64,000 bases of DNA from Streptomyces ochraceiscleroticus. Its GTDB lineage: Bacteria > Actinomycetota > Actinomycetes > Streptomycetales > Streptomycetaceae. Below are positions 16,227 to 24,225 of the stretch, piece after piece. A program made the translations under genes and the position numbers. Numbering within the stretch: the first letter of the stretch is position 1; every line of letters starts with the position of its first letter. A model generated the notes under the pieces. It saw only the letters and a program-made list of their open reading frames with translations. It made no database searches and was not told where the DNA came from. Where the stretch lies: the NCBI RefSeq assembly GCF_000720485.1, contig NZ_JOAX01000015.1, positions 1 through 64,000 of the forward strand, written 5' to 3'.

Positions 16227-16646
16227 TCAGCCCGGCTGGCTGCTGTCCTTCAGGGTGCCCCAGCCGTGCCAGCGGTCGATCTCGATCCAGGCGCTGACCC
16301 GCTTGCGGTCCCGCTGCGGGTACTCCTTTCCCATGTAGTGCTGGGCCAGCCGGTCGATGTCGGCCAGGCCGTCGTCGTCACGCAGTTCGACGACGCGCCC
16401 GATGATGCTGATGTGCGTGTACCAGCTCTCCTCGTCGAGCACGGTGAGCGTCACCCGGGGGTCCTTGCGCACATGGCTCAGCCGCTTACGGCCTTCATCC
16501 ATGTTGACCAGCACCCGTCCGTCGTCCCAGAGGTACCAGGTGGCCGTGGACACCGGCTGGCCGTCGGACCGGAGCGTGGTGATGACAGCCGGGTTCGGCT
16601 TCCTCAGCATGGCGACGGCGGCCTCGGGAAGCGGCGGATTCGACAT
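16227..16646 (-). CDS. PPOX-class F420-dependent oxidoreductase-like protein
   Basis: 139 aa from ATG 16646, with GGAGGAG upstream. It is a split-barrel fold protein: PAVITTLRSDGQPVSTATWY is the characteristic first strand pair, RKRLSHVRKDPRVTLTVLDE the second, and RVSAWIEIDRWHGW the C-terminal strand. The TTLRSDG/KRLSH pattern fits actinobacterial F420-binding PPOX proteins more than FMN-dependent PdxH. Substrate unknown. It converges on the gamma carbonic anhydrase gene with a 22-bp gap. Confidence 0.8.
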   Translation of the reverse strand: MSNPPLPEAAVAMLRKPNPAVITTLRSDGQPVSTATWYLWDDGRVLVNMDEGRKRLSHVRKDPRVTLTVLDEESWYTHISIIGRVVELRDDDGLADIDRLAQHYMGKEYPQRDRKRVSAWIEIDRWHGWGTLKDSSQPG

Positions 16647-16818
16647 GGGCTCTCCTCCTCGTTGTGCTTGCGTTCACGTCCCGCGGCGCGGGCTCCGCAC
16701 GGGGGCGGCCCCAGCCGTGAGACGCACCTGCACCGTGCCACATCCCGCGCGCCGCATCCCGCACCCACCCCCTCGGGTCTGCCCTATGGCCTAGCGCTTT
16801 CCTTGGGCAGCGTGTTCC

Positions 16819-18384
16819 TCACCGTGTGTGGCGGTGCAGGCGGAGGGCCAGATGTACGGCCAGTGCGCGGGGTGTGCCTGTCGGGTCGCCGCCGAGCAGG
16901 GTGAAAGCACGGCGCAGACGGGCGTAGAGGGACTGGCGCTGCAGGTGGAGGAGTTCGGCAGTACGGGTCTTGTGGCAGCCGGTCTCGAAGTAGGTCTCCA
17001 GCGTGGTGAGCAGCGGGTCCCGCTCCGGGGCGCGGAGCGCCAGGAGCGGGCCGAGCTGCTCATGGACCAGTGCGTCGGCCGGTGCGTGGAAGGAGTCGGC
17101 CAGCAGTAGCCGTTCGACGCTCAGGTCGGTCGCGTCGATGACGGTACGCGGAGGGAGTGCGGGGGAGAGGGAGGGCTGGTGCAGGTGGAGGGATTCCAGT
17201 GCCGCTTTCAGCGAGGCGCTGCAGTCGGCGATGTCGGGGAGCAGCGGGCCTACGGCCACCGTGGTGTCGTTGTCGCCGGTCGCGCACCAGGTGGTGAGGT
17301 CGCTGAGGAGGCGTGCGCGGGAGTTGGCTGCTTGTCCGGTTCGCGGCCGAGTGCGCACCGATATGAGTGCGTGCAGGGACAGTGGCGAAGGCATGTCCAC
17401 GGCGAATCGCCCGTGCCGGCCCAGCAGTTCCTCCAGGCCGTGGAAGCCGGATGCGGGGCCTGCGGTCAGGGCCGCGATGCCGATCACCGGTGCCTCGGCC
17501 GCGAACCCGAGGGACGCGGCCAGCCGGCGCAACCGGTCGGGGTGGGTGGTGCCTCCGGTGGCGAGGCGGACCAGTTCGCCGGCGGCCAGTTCGCGCGGGC
17601 CCGGCGGCCGGGAGCGGAGAAGTGCCAGCTGCAGGGCTTCCGCGGTGCGGTCCCGGGCCAGTTCGATCATCTCCAGGTCGGCCCCGGGGCCGGGGTGCAC
17701 CACCAGCGTGGCTGTCGGTACGCCTCGGATGGTGAGGCGCACGCTTGTGCCGTCGGTCGGGGCAGTCGGCCGGTGTGCCGGTGTCGTGTGTCCCGATACG
17801 GCTATGACGCGGTTCGCCGGGTCGAGGAGGGTTGCGGGGGCGCCCACTTGGCGGGTCAAGGCGTCCAGTACTTCCTGCGGCCCGCCACCTTCGGCGAGGA
17901 GGCCCGAGAGGTGCTGGGAGAGTGCGCCCACCAGCCGGAGGCGGGTCACCGAGTCATTGACCAGGACGCCGTTGATGACCTCGGCGACCTCGACGAACGG
18001 TACTACTCGGCGTAGTTCGATGACCGGGAATCGGGCGGCCGTGGCTGCTTCGAGGAGCGGCGGGGGCACGGCCGGGAGGGCAGCGCCGGTCTCTATGGCG
18101 ACGCCCGCGACGCCGCGGTCGGCCAGCTTGCGGATGTAGGTGCGCTGTTCGTCGGCGGTCGCGCGGGCGAGCACGCTGCCGCCGGTCAGCAGCAGCTCGC
18201 CGCCGCGCAGCAGGGACGCGATGTCCAGTACCTCGCTGGAGTGGATCCAGCGCACGGCCCGTTCCAGCCCGTCCTGGCCTGCCAGCACTCGGGGCCGGGC
18301 GGGGGAGAGGCTGGGGTGCGCGAGGACCCGCGGCAGGGACATGGGCGTACGCGAGGGGATCGGCGAACTCGACGTGCTCGGCAT
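16819..18384 (-). CDS. PucR-family transcriptional regulator
   Basis: 521 aa from ATG 18384; ATG 18342 and ATG 18402 are alternatives. The N-terminal PucR domain spans about 15-140 (RWIHSSEVLDIASLLRGGEL, with LADRGVAGVAIETG). A GGDEF-like central region follows, then a C-terminal HTH_30 domain near 460-515 containing RTAELLHLQRQSLYARL. PucR regulators respond to purine-catabolism intermediates. It is divergent from an NCS1 permease across a tandem-repeat region, so it very likely controls the permease-deacetylase operon. Confidence 0.85.
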   Translation of the reverse strand: MPSTSSSPIPSRTPMSLPRVLAHPSLSPARPRVLAGQDGLERAVRWIHSSEVLDIASLLRGGELLLTGGSVLARATADEQRTYIRKLADRGVAGVAIETGAALPAVPPPLLEAATAARFPVIELRRVVPFVEVAEVINGVLVNDSVTRLRLVGALSQHLSGLLAEGGGPQEVLDALTRQVGAPATLLDPANRVIAVSGHTTPAHRPTAPTDGTSVRLTIRGVPTATLVVHPGPGADLEMIELARDRTAEALQLALLRSRPPGPRELAAGELVRLATGGTTHPDRLRRLAASLGFAAEAPVIGIAALTAGPASGFHGLEELLGRHGRFAVDMPSPLSLHALISVRTRPRTGQAANSRARLLSDLTTWCATGDNDTTVAVGPLLPDIADCSASLKAALESLHLHQPSLSPALPPRTVIDATDLSVERLLLADSFHAPADALVHEQLGPLLALRAPERDPLLTTLETYFETGCHKTRTAELLHLQRQSLYARLRRAFTLLGGDPTGTPRALAVHLALRLHRHTR

Positions 18385-18484
18385 GGATGACCTGCTGCAC
18401 ATGACGATGTGTCTAGCACCACGGACTGTCTGTGCGACAGACCGTCCCTTGTCTGGGCTGGTCAGGACACCAAGAATGAGCGGC

Positions 18485-18570
18485 CAACACCCACCGGGCA
18501 ATGAACCCACCGAGCAATGAACCCACCGAGTAACGCAACCACCGAGTAATGCACCCACCAAGCAATGGGG
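18485..18570. repeat. 16-bp tandem repeats between pucR-type gene and permease
   Basis: Two perfect copies of caatgaacccaccgag at 18499-18514 and 18515-18530 are followed by variant copies at 18531-18546 and 18547-18562. Partial units flank them (18485-18498 and 18563-18570). The array occupies the divergent promoter region and ends at the GGGGG ribosome binding site of the permease. It may be an iterated operator or a slippage product. Confidence 0.85.
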
Positions 18571-18578
18571 GTCATCCG

Positions 18579-20180
18579 ATGGCACGTTCGCAAGAGCCGG
18601 GCTCGTCGGCACCGGTATCCGGCACGACCGTGATGAATGACGTGGAGGCCATGCTGCGGCCGGTGCCGGAGGAGGCTCGGACCGGGAGCGTGTCCGGGCA
18701 GTTCTGGATCTGGTGCGGGGCCAATATCGCCCCGATCAACTGGGTGCTGGGTGCGCTCGGCATCCACCTCGGCCTCGGCCTCGCCGACACCCTGACCGTG
18801 CTGGCCGTCGGCAACCTGATCGGCATGGCGCTCTTCGGGCTGTTCGTACTGCTGGGACAGCGCACGGGCGTGACCGGCATGGTGCTCGGCCGGGCCGCGT
18901 TCGGCCGGCGCGGCAACTACCTGCCGGCGGCCATACAGGCGCTGCTCGCTGTCGGCTGGTGCTCGGTCAACACCTGGATCATCCTCGATCTGGTGATGGC
19001 TCTGCTCGGCAAGCTGGGCGCGGTCGATCCGCACGCCGCCAACCACGGCTGGAAGGTGGGCGTGGCGGCGCTGCTCATGGCCATCCAGGTCGCCATTTCC
19101 TGGATCGGCTACCGCGCGATCTCCGCCTTCGAGCGCTGGACCGTACCGCCGACCATCCTCGTACTGGTCGTCATGTCCGTCGCCGCCTGGTTCTTCCTGC
19201 ATATCGACTGGTCGTACGCCGGGCCGCCCGGCAGGATCCTCACCGGCGGAGACCGGTTCGCCGCGATGACCGGAGTGATGACGGCGATCGGCATCGGCTG
19301 GGGCATCACATGGTTCACGTACGCCGCCGACTACTCGCGCTTCGTCAGCCGGCGGATGCCGCGCCGCAAGCTCTATCTTGCCAGTACGCTCGGCCAGTTC
19401 ATCCCCGTCGTCTGGCTCGGCACACTCGGCGCCACGCTCGCCACCAAGAACGGGCAGGCCGACCCCGGCGGGCTGATCGTCGACAACTTCGGCGCGCTGG
19501 CAGTGCCCGTACTGCTGCTCGTCCTGCACGGTCCGATCGCGACGAACATCCTCAACATCTACACCTTCACCGTCGCCGCGCAGGCGCTCGACATCAAGGT
19601 CCGCCGGCGCACGTTGAGTGCGGTGGTGGGTGTGTTGTCGATGGCGGCAGTGGTCTTCTTCGTCTACCAGGCCGACTTCGCGGCGATCCTGGACAGCTGG
19701 CTGGTCTGCCTCGTCGCCTGGGTCGCGGCCTGGGCGGGCATCATGCTCGTCCATTACCTGCGGATCGAGCGCGTACTGAGTGACCGGACTGACCGGAGCG
19801 ATCGCGGGTCGGGCGAGGTGGTGATTGACCGGCTGTTCGATCCGGTGGGGAGTCGGCGGCTGCCGGATGTGAACGGTGCCGGGCTGGTGTCGTTCGGAGC
19901 CGGCGTGTTCGTCACCTGGCTCTTCATGTACGGGCTGATACCGGTCTTCCAGGGGCCGGTCGCGGTCGCGCTGGGCGGGGTGGACCTGTCCTGGCTGGCC
20001 GGCGGGCTGACGAGTGCGGTCTGTTACGCGGTGCTGGGGCCCCGGGCGGCGGCCCGGGCGAGGAGACTGACCCCTGCGAGCGCATCCAGTACGTCCACCA
20101 CGTCCAGTACATCCAGTGTGTCCAGTGCTCCCAGCACCCCCAGTGCGCCCAGTGCTTCCCACCGAGGAGACGACCAGTGA
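18579..20180 (+). CDS. NCS1-family nucleobase/allantoin permease
   Basis: 533 aa from ATG 18579, with a G-rich site at 18567-18571. The protein has about twelve hydrophobic helices. NCS1 signatures include FWIWCGANIAPINWVLGALG in helix 1 and ITWFTYAADYSRFVSRR near helix 6. The family takes up cytosine, uracil, purines, allantoin or hydantoins by cation symport. The C-terminus (about 500-533) is a Ser/Thr/Pro tail built from nine-base repeats. Divergent from a PucR regulator and overlapping the following deacetylase-like gene, it fits purine or allantoin uptake. Confidence 0.87.
   Translation: MARSQEPGSSAPVSGTTVMNDVEAMLRPVPEEARTGSVSGQFWIWCGANIAPINWVLGALGIHLGLGLADTLTVLAVGNLIGMALFGLFVLLGQRTGVTGMVLGRAAFGRRGNYLPAAIQALLAVGWCSVNTWIILDLVMALLGKLGAVDPHAANHGWKVGVAALLMAIQVAISWIGYRAISAFERWTVPPTILVLVVMSVAAWFFLHIDWSYAGPPGRILTGGDRFAAMTGVMTAIGIGWGITWFTYAADYSRFVSRRMPRRKLYLASTLGQFIPVVWLGTLGATLATKNGQADPGGLIVDNFGALAVPVLLLVLHGPIATNILNIYTFTVAAQALDIKVRRRTLSAVVGVLSMAAVVFFVYQADFAAILDSWLVCLVAWVAAWAGIMLVHYLRIERVLSDRTDRSDRGSGEVVIDRLFDPVGSRRLPDVNGAGLVSFGAGVFVTWLFMYGLIPVFQGPVAVALGGVDLSWLAGGLTSAVCYAVLGPRAAARARRLTPASASSTSTTSSTSSVSSAPSTPSAPSASHRGDDQ
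20086..20160 (+). repeat. Nine-base repeats coding the permease tail
   Basis: Roughly eight degenerate copies of a 9-base unit (t-ccag-ta/tg type, for example tacatccag, tgtgtccag, tgctcccag, tgcgcccag) run in phase with the permease frame. They encode three-residue steps of Ser, Thr, Pro and Ala. The array ends just before the ribosome binding site of the next gene. Confidence 0.75.
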
Positions 20181-21073
20181 TGACCTTCCCTTGGCCCGAT
20201 GGGTACCGTGCGGCCGCTTCGTTCACCTTCGATGTGGACGCCGAGTCGTGCGTGCTCGCCCACGATCCGTCGGCCGCCTCCCGCATGTCGCTGATGTCGC
20301 ATCAGGCGTACGGGCCCCGGGTGGGCGTGCCACGGCTGCTGCGCGTGTTGCGTCGGCAGGGCGTGCGGGCCACGTTCTTCGTGCCGGGCTTCACCGCCGA
20401 TACGTATCCCGACATGGTGCGGGCGATCGTCGACGACGGCCACGAGGTCGCCCACCACGGGTATCTGCATGAACAGACGCGGGGGATGGACGCCCGGACG
20501 GAAGCGCGGGCCATCGACCGGGGACTGGCGGCGCTGGAGCGGCTGGGCATCCGGCCGACGGGCTATCGCGCGCCGTGGTGGGAGATGAACTGGCACACGC
20601 CGCGGCTGCTGATCGAGCGCGGATTCCGGTACGACTCCAGCCTGCTGGACGACGATGTGCCGTACCGGCTGCGGGAGGAGCAGGGGAAGCCCGGCGCCAC
20701 TCTGGTGGAGATTCCCGTGCACTGGGGGCTGGACGACTGGGAGCAGTACGCCTTCTATCCGGGGTGGACCGGGAGCGGGGTCATCGAGAGCCCGCGCAAG
20801 GCGTGCGGGATGTGGCGTGAGGAGGCGGCCGCGTACCACGCGGAGGGCGGCTGCTACGTGCTGACCAGCCATCCCTTTCTCTCCGGGCGGCCGGCTCGGT
20901 CTGCCGCGCTGGAGGGGCTGATCGAGGCTGTGCGGGGGATGGCCGGTATGTGGGTCACCACGCTCGCGGAGATCGCGGAACATACGGAGCGGGTGGTGAA
21001 CGAGGTACGGACCGTCCGGCGGATCGACGCGCCGGAGCTGTCGGAGGACGGGGAGCGGCGGCTCGTGGGGTGA
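20177..21073 (+). CDS. CE4 polysaccharide-deacetylase-fold protein, possible allantoinase-type
   Basis: 298 aa from GTG 20177 (ATG 20180 equally possible), with GAGGAG at 20164-20169; it overlaps the permease stop. The NodB-homology fold is clear: TFDVDAES gives the Asp-Asp motif, VAHHGYLHE the His-x3-His zinc ligands, and GYRAPWWEMN the R-x-P-W motif. TLVEIPVHW and YVLTSHPFLSGR complete the barrel. There is no signal peptide, so it is cytosolic. With a PucR regulator and a nucleobase permease alongside, a PuuE-like allantoinase or related amidohydrolase role is more likely than cell-wall deacetylation; this is inference. Confidence 0.75.
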   Translation: MMTFPWPDGYRAAASFTFDVDAESCVLAHDPSAASRMSLMSHQAYGPRVGVPRLLRVLRRQGVRATFFVPGFTADTYPDMVRAIVDDGHEVAHHGYLHEQTRGMDARTEARAIDRGLAALERLGIRPTGYRAPWWEMNWHTPRLLIERGFRYDSSLLDDDVPYRLREEQGKPGATLVEIPVHWGLDDWEQYAFYPGWTGSGVIESPRKACGMWREEAAAYHAEGGCYVLTSHPFLSGRPARSAALEGLIEAVRGMAGMWVTTLAEIAEHTERVVNEVRTVRRIDAPELSEDGERRLVG

Positions 21074-21127
21074 AGATCACAGGTCGGGGCGGGGTCCGTT
21101 GGTCTTACTGGTGAGTACGGTGAGCGG

Positions 21128-21943
21128 GTGCGTGCGAAGAAGAACGTGTTCTCATCTGTCGGGGCCTGGCGGCGCCGGGCCGCGTCGTGGGTCGTGCACC
21201 GGGGTACGCGTTGGGTCCAGGAGGCCGGCGCGGTGACGGCGGAGCGGCCCGGGCCGTACCGCTTCCGCCGTATCGGGGGCGGCACCCGGCTCGCCTATCC
21301 CCAGGGCACGGTCTTCGGTGAGCAGTGGATCGAGCTGGGCGAGTACTGCATCATCGGCGAGCAGGTCACGCTGACCGCCGGGATGATGCCGGGGCTCGAT
21401 CTCGGCCCGCACTCGGTGCTGCGGCTGGGCAACGGCGTCGTACTCGGCCGGGGCAGCCATGTCGTCGCCTCGCAGACCGTCACCATCGGCGACGAGGTCT
21501 ACTGCGGCCCGTACGTCTACATCACCAGCGACAACCATTCGTACGACGATCCGGCGCAGCCTGTGGGCAAGCAGTGGCCGCGGACCGCGCCCGTCGAGAT
21601 CGGCCGTGGGTCCTGGCTGGGCGCGGGCGCGGTGATCCTGCCGGGCGCGCGGCTGGGCCGGAATGTCGTAGTCGCGGCGGGCGCGGTCGTGCGCGGCGAG
21701 GTGCCCGACCACGCCGTGGTCGCCGGGGCGCCCGCCAAGGTCGTCCGCACCTGGGACCCGGCGGCGGGCTGGCAGCCCCCGTTGCGTACGCCGCCGCCCG
21801 TACCGATCCCCGAAGGCGTCACCCATGACCAGCTCCTGGCGCTGGCCGAGTCGGAGGCGGGATCGACCGCCACGACCGTCTCCGCCGCCTCGGTCGGCTC
21901 ACCCGCTGGAAGCCAGCAGAGCCGTCCCCGCGAGGGCCAGTGA
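21128..21943 (+). CDS. Hexapeptide-repeat O-acetyltransferase
   Basis: 271 aa from GTG 21128. A left-handed beta-helix spans about 50-205: LGEYCIIGEQVTLTAGMMPG, TIGDEVYCGPYVYITSDNHS, then IGRGSWLGAGAVILPGARLG and VAGAPAKVVRTWD. The TSDNHSYDDP string carries the catalytic His typical of maltose/galactoside/NodL-type acetyltransferases. Substrate unknown. The Thr/Ser/Ala-rich C-terminus overlaps the convergent DMT transporter gene by 45 bp. Confidence 0.78.
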   Translation: MRAKKNVFSSVGAWRRRAASWVVHRGTRWVQEAGAVTAERPGPYRFRRIGGGTRLAYPQGTVFGEQWIELGEYCIIGEQVTLTAGMMPGLDLGPHSVLRLGNGVVLGRGSHVVASQTVTIGDEVYCGPYVYITSDNHSYDDPAQPVGKQWPRTAPVEIGRGSWLGAGAVILPGARLGRNVVVAAGAVVRGEVPDHAVVAGAPAKVVRTWDPAAGWQPPLRTPPPVPIPEGVTHDQLLALAESEAGSTATTVSAASVGSPAGSQQSRPREGQ

Positions 21944-22768
21944 GGCGCCTGCCGTCTGGATGGCGCGCAGCCGCTCCTTGAGTAGGCCCATCGCGGCGAC
22001 CGCGGTGACGACGGGGTAGAGCGAGGCGAGTACCGCGGCGATGGTGACCGGGCCGCTCTGCGTGGCGATGGCGTACGTGCCGTTGGCCGCGACGTCGGCG
22101 ATGCCGACGAACGCCAGTGCCGGGAGCGCTGCGCGGATGACGGCCAGGCCGCCTTCGGGCAGCGCGGGTGTGCCGCGCCGGGTCGCCACATACAGGGCGG
22201 CGCCGCCGACCGCGACGTTGCAGACTCGCTGCACGAACAGGGCGAGGAAGAGCCCGGTCACGTTCGTCGAAGCCTCGGAGATGAACGCCATCACCGCGCC
22301 GAAACCGAACGCCGCGATCAGCGTGAGGACGATGGCCTCGCGGGTGACCGCGCCGCCGCCGCGCTGCGGTCCGCCGGCCAGCACCACGCCGACGACGGCC
22401 ACCGTCATGCCCGCTATCTGCACCGGGCCCGGCCGCTCGCCGCCGATGAAGCCCACGCCGAGCGGCACGAGGACGGTGCCGAGCGAGGCGAGCGGCGAGA
22501 CCACGCCCATCGGGCCGAGCGCGAGCGCGCGGTAGAAGCAGAGCATGGCCGCCGGGCCGATGACGCCGGCCGCGACGGCGAACCAGAGCTGCGGCGCCGC
22601 CGCGTGCCAGGCGCCGGTGGCGACGACGATCGCGCCGAGCACCGCCGCGGCGATCACCTGCGAGACGACCACGACGGTCAGCGCCTGCATGCGTCGGGTG
22701 AGCAGTCCGCCGCCGAAGTCGGCGGCTCCCCACAGAAAACTGCTGGCCAAGGCGAATACCGCGGTCAT
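21899..22768 (-). CDS. EamA/DMT-family transporter
   Basis: 289 aa from ATG 22768, with GAGGA upstream. The frame's much longer upstream extension is antisense to the regulator gene and is dropped. Ten hydrophobic helices in two EamA repeats are visible, beginning MTAVFALASSFLWGAADFGG and including YRALALGPMGVVSPLASLG and LLKERLRAIQTAGASLALAG. It is divergent from an XRE-cupin regulator, an arrangement common for amino-acid or drug efflux DMT proteins controlled by the neighbour. Confidence 0.83.
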   Translation of the reverse strand: MTAVFALASSFLWGAADFGGGLLTRRMQALTVVVVSQVIAAAVLGAIVVATGAWHAAAPQLWFAVAAGVIGPAAMLCFYRALALGPMGVVSPLASLGTVLVPLGVGFIGGERPGPVQIAGMTVAVVGVVLAGGPQRGGGAVTREAIVLTLIAAFGFGAVMAFISEASTNVTGLFLALFVQRVCNVAVGGAALYVATRRGTPALPEGGLAVIRAALPALAFVGIADVAANGTYAIATQSGPVTIAAVLASLYPVVTAVAAMGLLKERLRAIQTAGASLALAGTALLASSG

Positions 22769-22897
22769 GGTGTCAGTCCTCGCAAGTACAGTGTGATGAA
22801 CGATGCAGTACAGGACAGCGTAGTTCAGGATGATGCACCGCGTCATCCAATATGTTTGACCCCTCGACCTTTCTAGCGGACTGGACTGGACGGAACG
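22769..22897. promoter_or_regulatory. Divergent promoter region with operator-like repeats
   Basis: The 129-bp gap between the DMT gene and the XRE-cupin gene contains agtacag at 22785-22791 and again at 22807-22813, 22 bp apart (two helical turns). It also has an inverted repeat, ggatga/tcatcc, at 22828-22833 and 22843-22848. Either could be the binding site of the divergent regulator. Confidence 0.5.
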
Positions 22898-23470
22898 GTG
22901 ACGGACCTCGATCAGCTCACGCAGTCGCTGGCGCGCAATCTCAAGCACTGGCGCACGGACAGGGGCTACACGCTCGATGCCCTGGCCGCCCGGGCGGGCG
23001 TGAGCCGCGGCATGATCATCCAGATCGAGCAGGCGCGGACGAACCCGAGTGTGGGGACGACCGTGAAGATCGCCGACGCCCTCGGCGTCAGCATCACCAC
23101 GCTCCTGGAGTACGACCGGGGGCCGCAGGTGCGGATCGTCGCGCCCGGCGAGGCGGTACGGATGTGGTCCACCGAGGCCGGCAGTCACACGTCGCTGCTC
23201 GTCGGCACGGAGGCGCCCGGCCCGTTCGAGATGTGGGACTGGCGGCTGATGCCGGGTGAGCGCAGCGAGTCGGACCCGCATCCGGCGGGGACGACGGAGC
23301 TGATCCATGTACGCCGCGGGGAGCTGGTCCTCGTCGTGGACGGGGACGAGCATGCGATCCCGGCGGGTGCGTCGGCCACGTTCGAGGCGTCGGCCGCGCA
23401 CGAGTACCGCAATGACGGCGAGGAGGTCATGGAGATGACGATGGCGGTGGTCGTTCCCTCCGGCCGCTGA
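22898..23470 (+). CDS. XRE-family regulator with C-terminal cupin
   Basis: 190 aa from GTG 22898. A helix-turn-helix of the Cro/CI type spans about 10-65 (GYTLDALAARAGVSRGMIIQ, then TNPSVGTTVKIADALGVS). A cupin-2 domain covers about 110-185 (HPAGTTELIHVRRGELVLVV). Such regulators sense a small metabolite with the cupin and repress a divergent transporter, here the DMT gene. Confidence 0.87.
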   Translation: MTDLDQLTQSLARNLKHWRTDRGYTLDALAARAGVSRGMIIQIEQARTNPSVGTTVKIADALGVSITTLLEYDRGPQVRIVAPGEAVRMWSTEAGSHTSLLVGTEAPGPFEMWDWRLMPGERSESDPHPAGTTELIHVRRGELVLVVDGDEHAIPAGASATFEASAAHEYRNDGEEVMEMTMAVVVPSGR

Positions 23471-23592
23471 GTCCGGGCGTTGGCTCCGGCCGTTGGGCCC
23501 GGCGGCGGGGCGCCCGGCCGTTGGGTCCGGAAAGTGAGACAGGAGTCGTGACAGGAGTCAGCCACGCTCATGATCCTGTTAGCTTGACGGTC

Positions 23593-24201
23593 ATGCCGAC
23601 ATCAACGCCTTCCCCCACCCCCTCCTCTTCGTCCGCGCCCACCCCCATGGACGCCTTCGACGATGTCCGGCCCGCCGTCGAGTGCCTGGAGCTGCTGCCC
23701 GAGCCCGTCGCCGCCGCGATCCGCGACTGGCAGGGGCCGGTGGACGTCAAGCAGCTCCTGCACGTGGACACCGACCCGGCCATCGCCGACACCGCGCTGC
23801 TCGTCGAGCACTACGGCTCCTGGCTGCTCGAACAGTCGGCGAACTGCGTCGTGGTGGCGGGCAAGCGCGGCGACACCGTCACCCTCGCCGGCTGCCTGGT
23901 GCTCTCCACCACCCGCGTCGACGTCAACGGCGTCGTACGCCGCGAACTGGGCTCCCGCAAGGCGTCGTTCGCCCCGATGGACACCGCGGTCGGCCGCAGC
24001 GGCATGGAGTACGGCGGCATCACGCCCATCGGACTGCCCGCCGACTGGCCGCTCCTGGTGGACGCGGCCGTCGCCGAAGCGCCGTACCTCCTGATCGGCA
24101 GCGGCGCCCGGCGCGGCAAGCTCATCGTCCCGGGCGAGGCGCTCGCGACCCTGCCGGGGGCCCGGGTGCTGGAGGGGCTGGGGCGTCCGGTCGGGGCCTA
24201 G
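23593..24201 (+). CDS. YbaK/EbsC-domain protein
   Basis: 202 aa from ATG 23593; ATG 23647 would drop a Ser/Thr/Pro-rich leader. The YbaK fold, used to deacylate mischarged tRNAs (Cys-tRNAPro, Ala-tRNAPro), is indicated by CVVVAGKRGDTVTLAGCLVL and the following strand/helix pattern. FAPMDTAVGRSGMEYGGITP carries the conserved G-G-x-x-P-x-G segment, and YLLIGSGARRGKLIVPG the C-terminal G-S-G. It is stand-alone. Imperfect GC-rich direct repeats of about 14 bp fill 23471-23531 upstream. Confidence 0.8.
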   Translation: MPTSTPSPTPSSSSAPTPMDAFDDVRPAVECLELLPEPVAAAIRDWQGPVDVKQLLHVDTDPAIADTALLVEHYGSWLLEQSANCVVVAGKRGDTVTLAGCLVLSTTRVDVNGVVRRELGSRKASFAPMDTAVGRSGMEYGGITPIGLPADWPLLVDAAVAEAPYLLIGSGARRGKLIVPGEALATLPGARVLEGLGRPVGA

Positions 24202-24225
24202 AGCCCGTATCCAGGACGCGGGCTC

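Noticed and set aside
18485..18570. Tandem repeats considered as a CRISPR array
   Set aside because: Units are directly adjacent, without unique spacers, and no cas gene is present.
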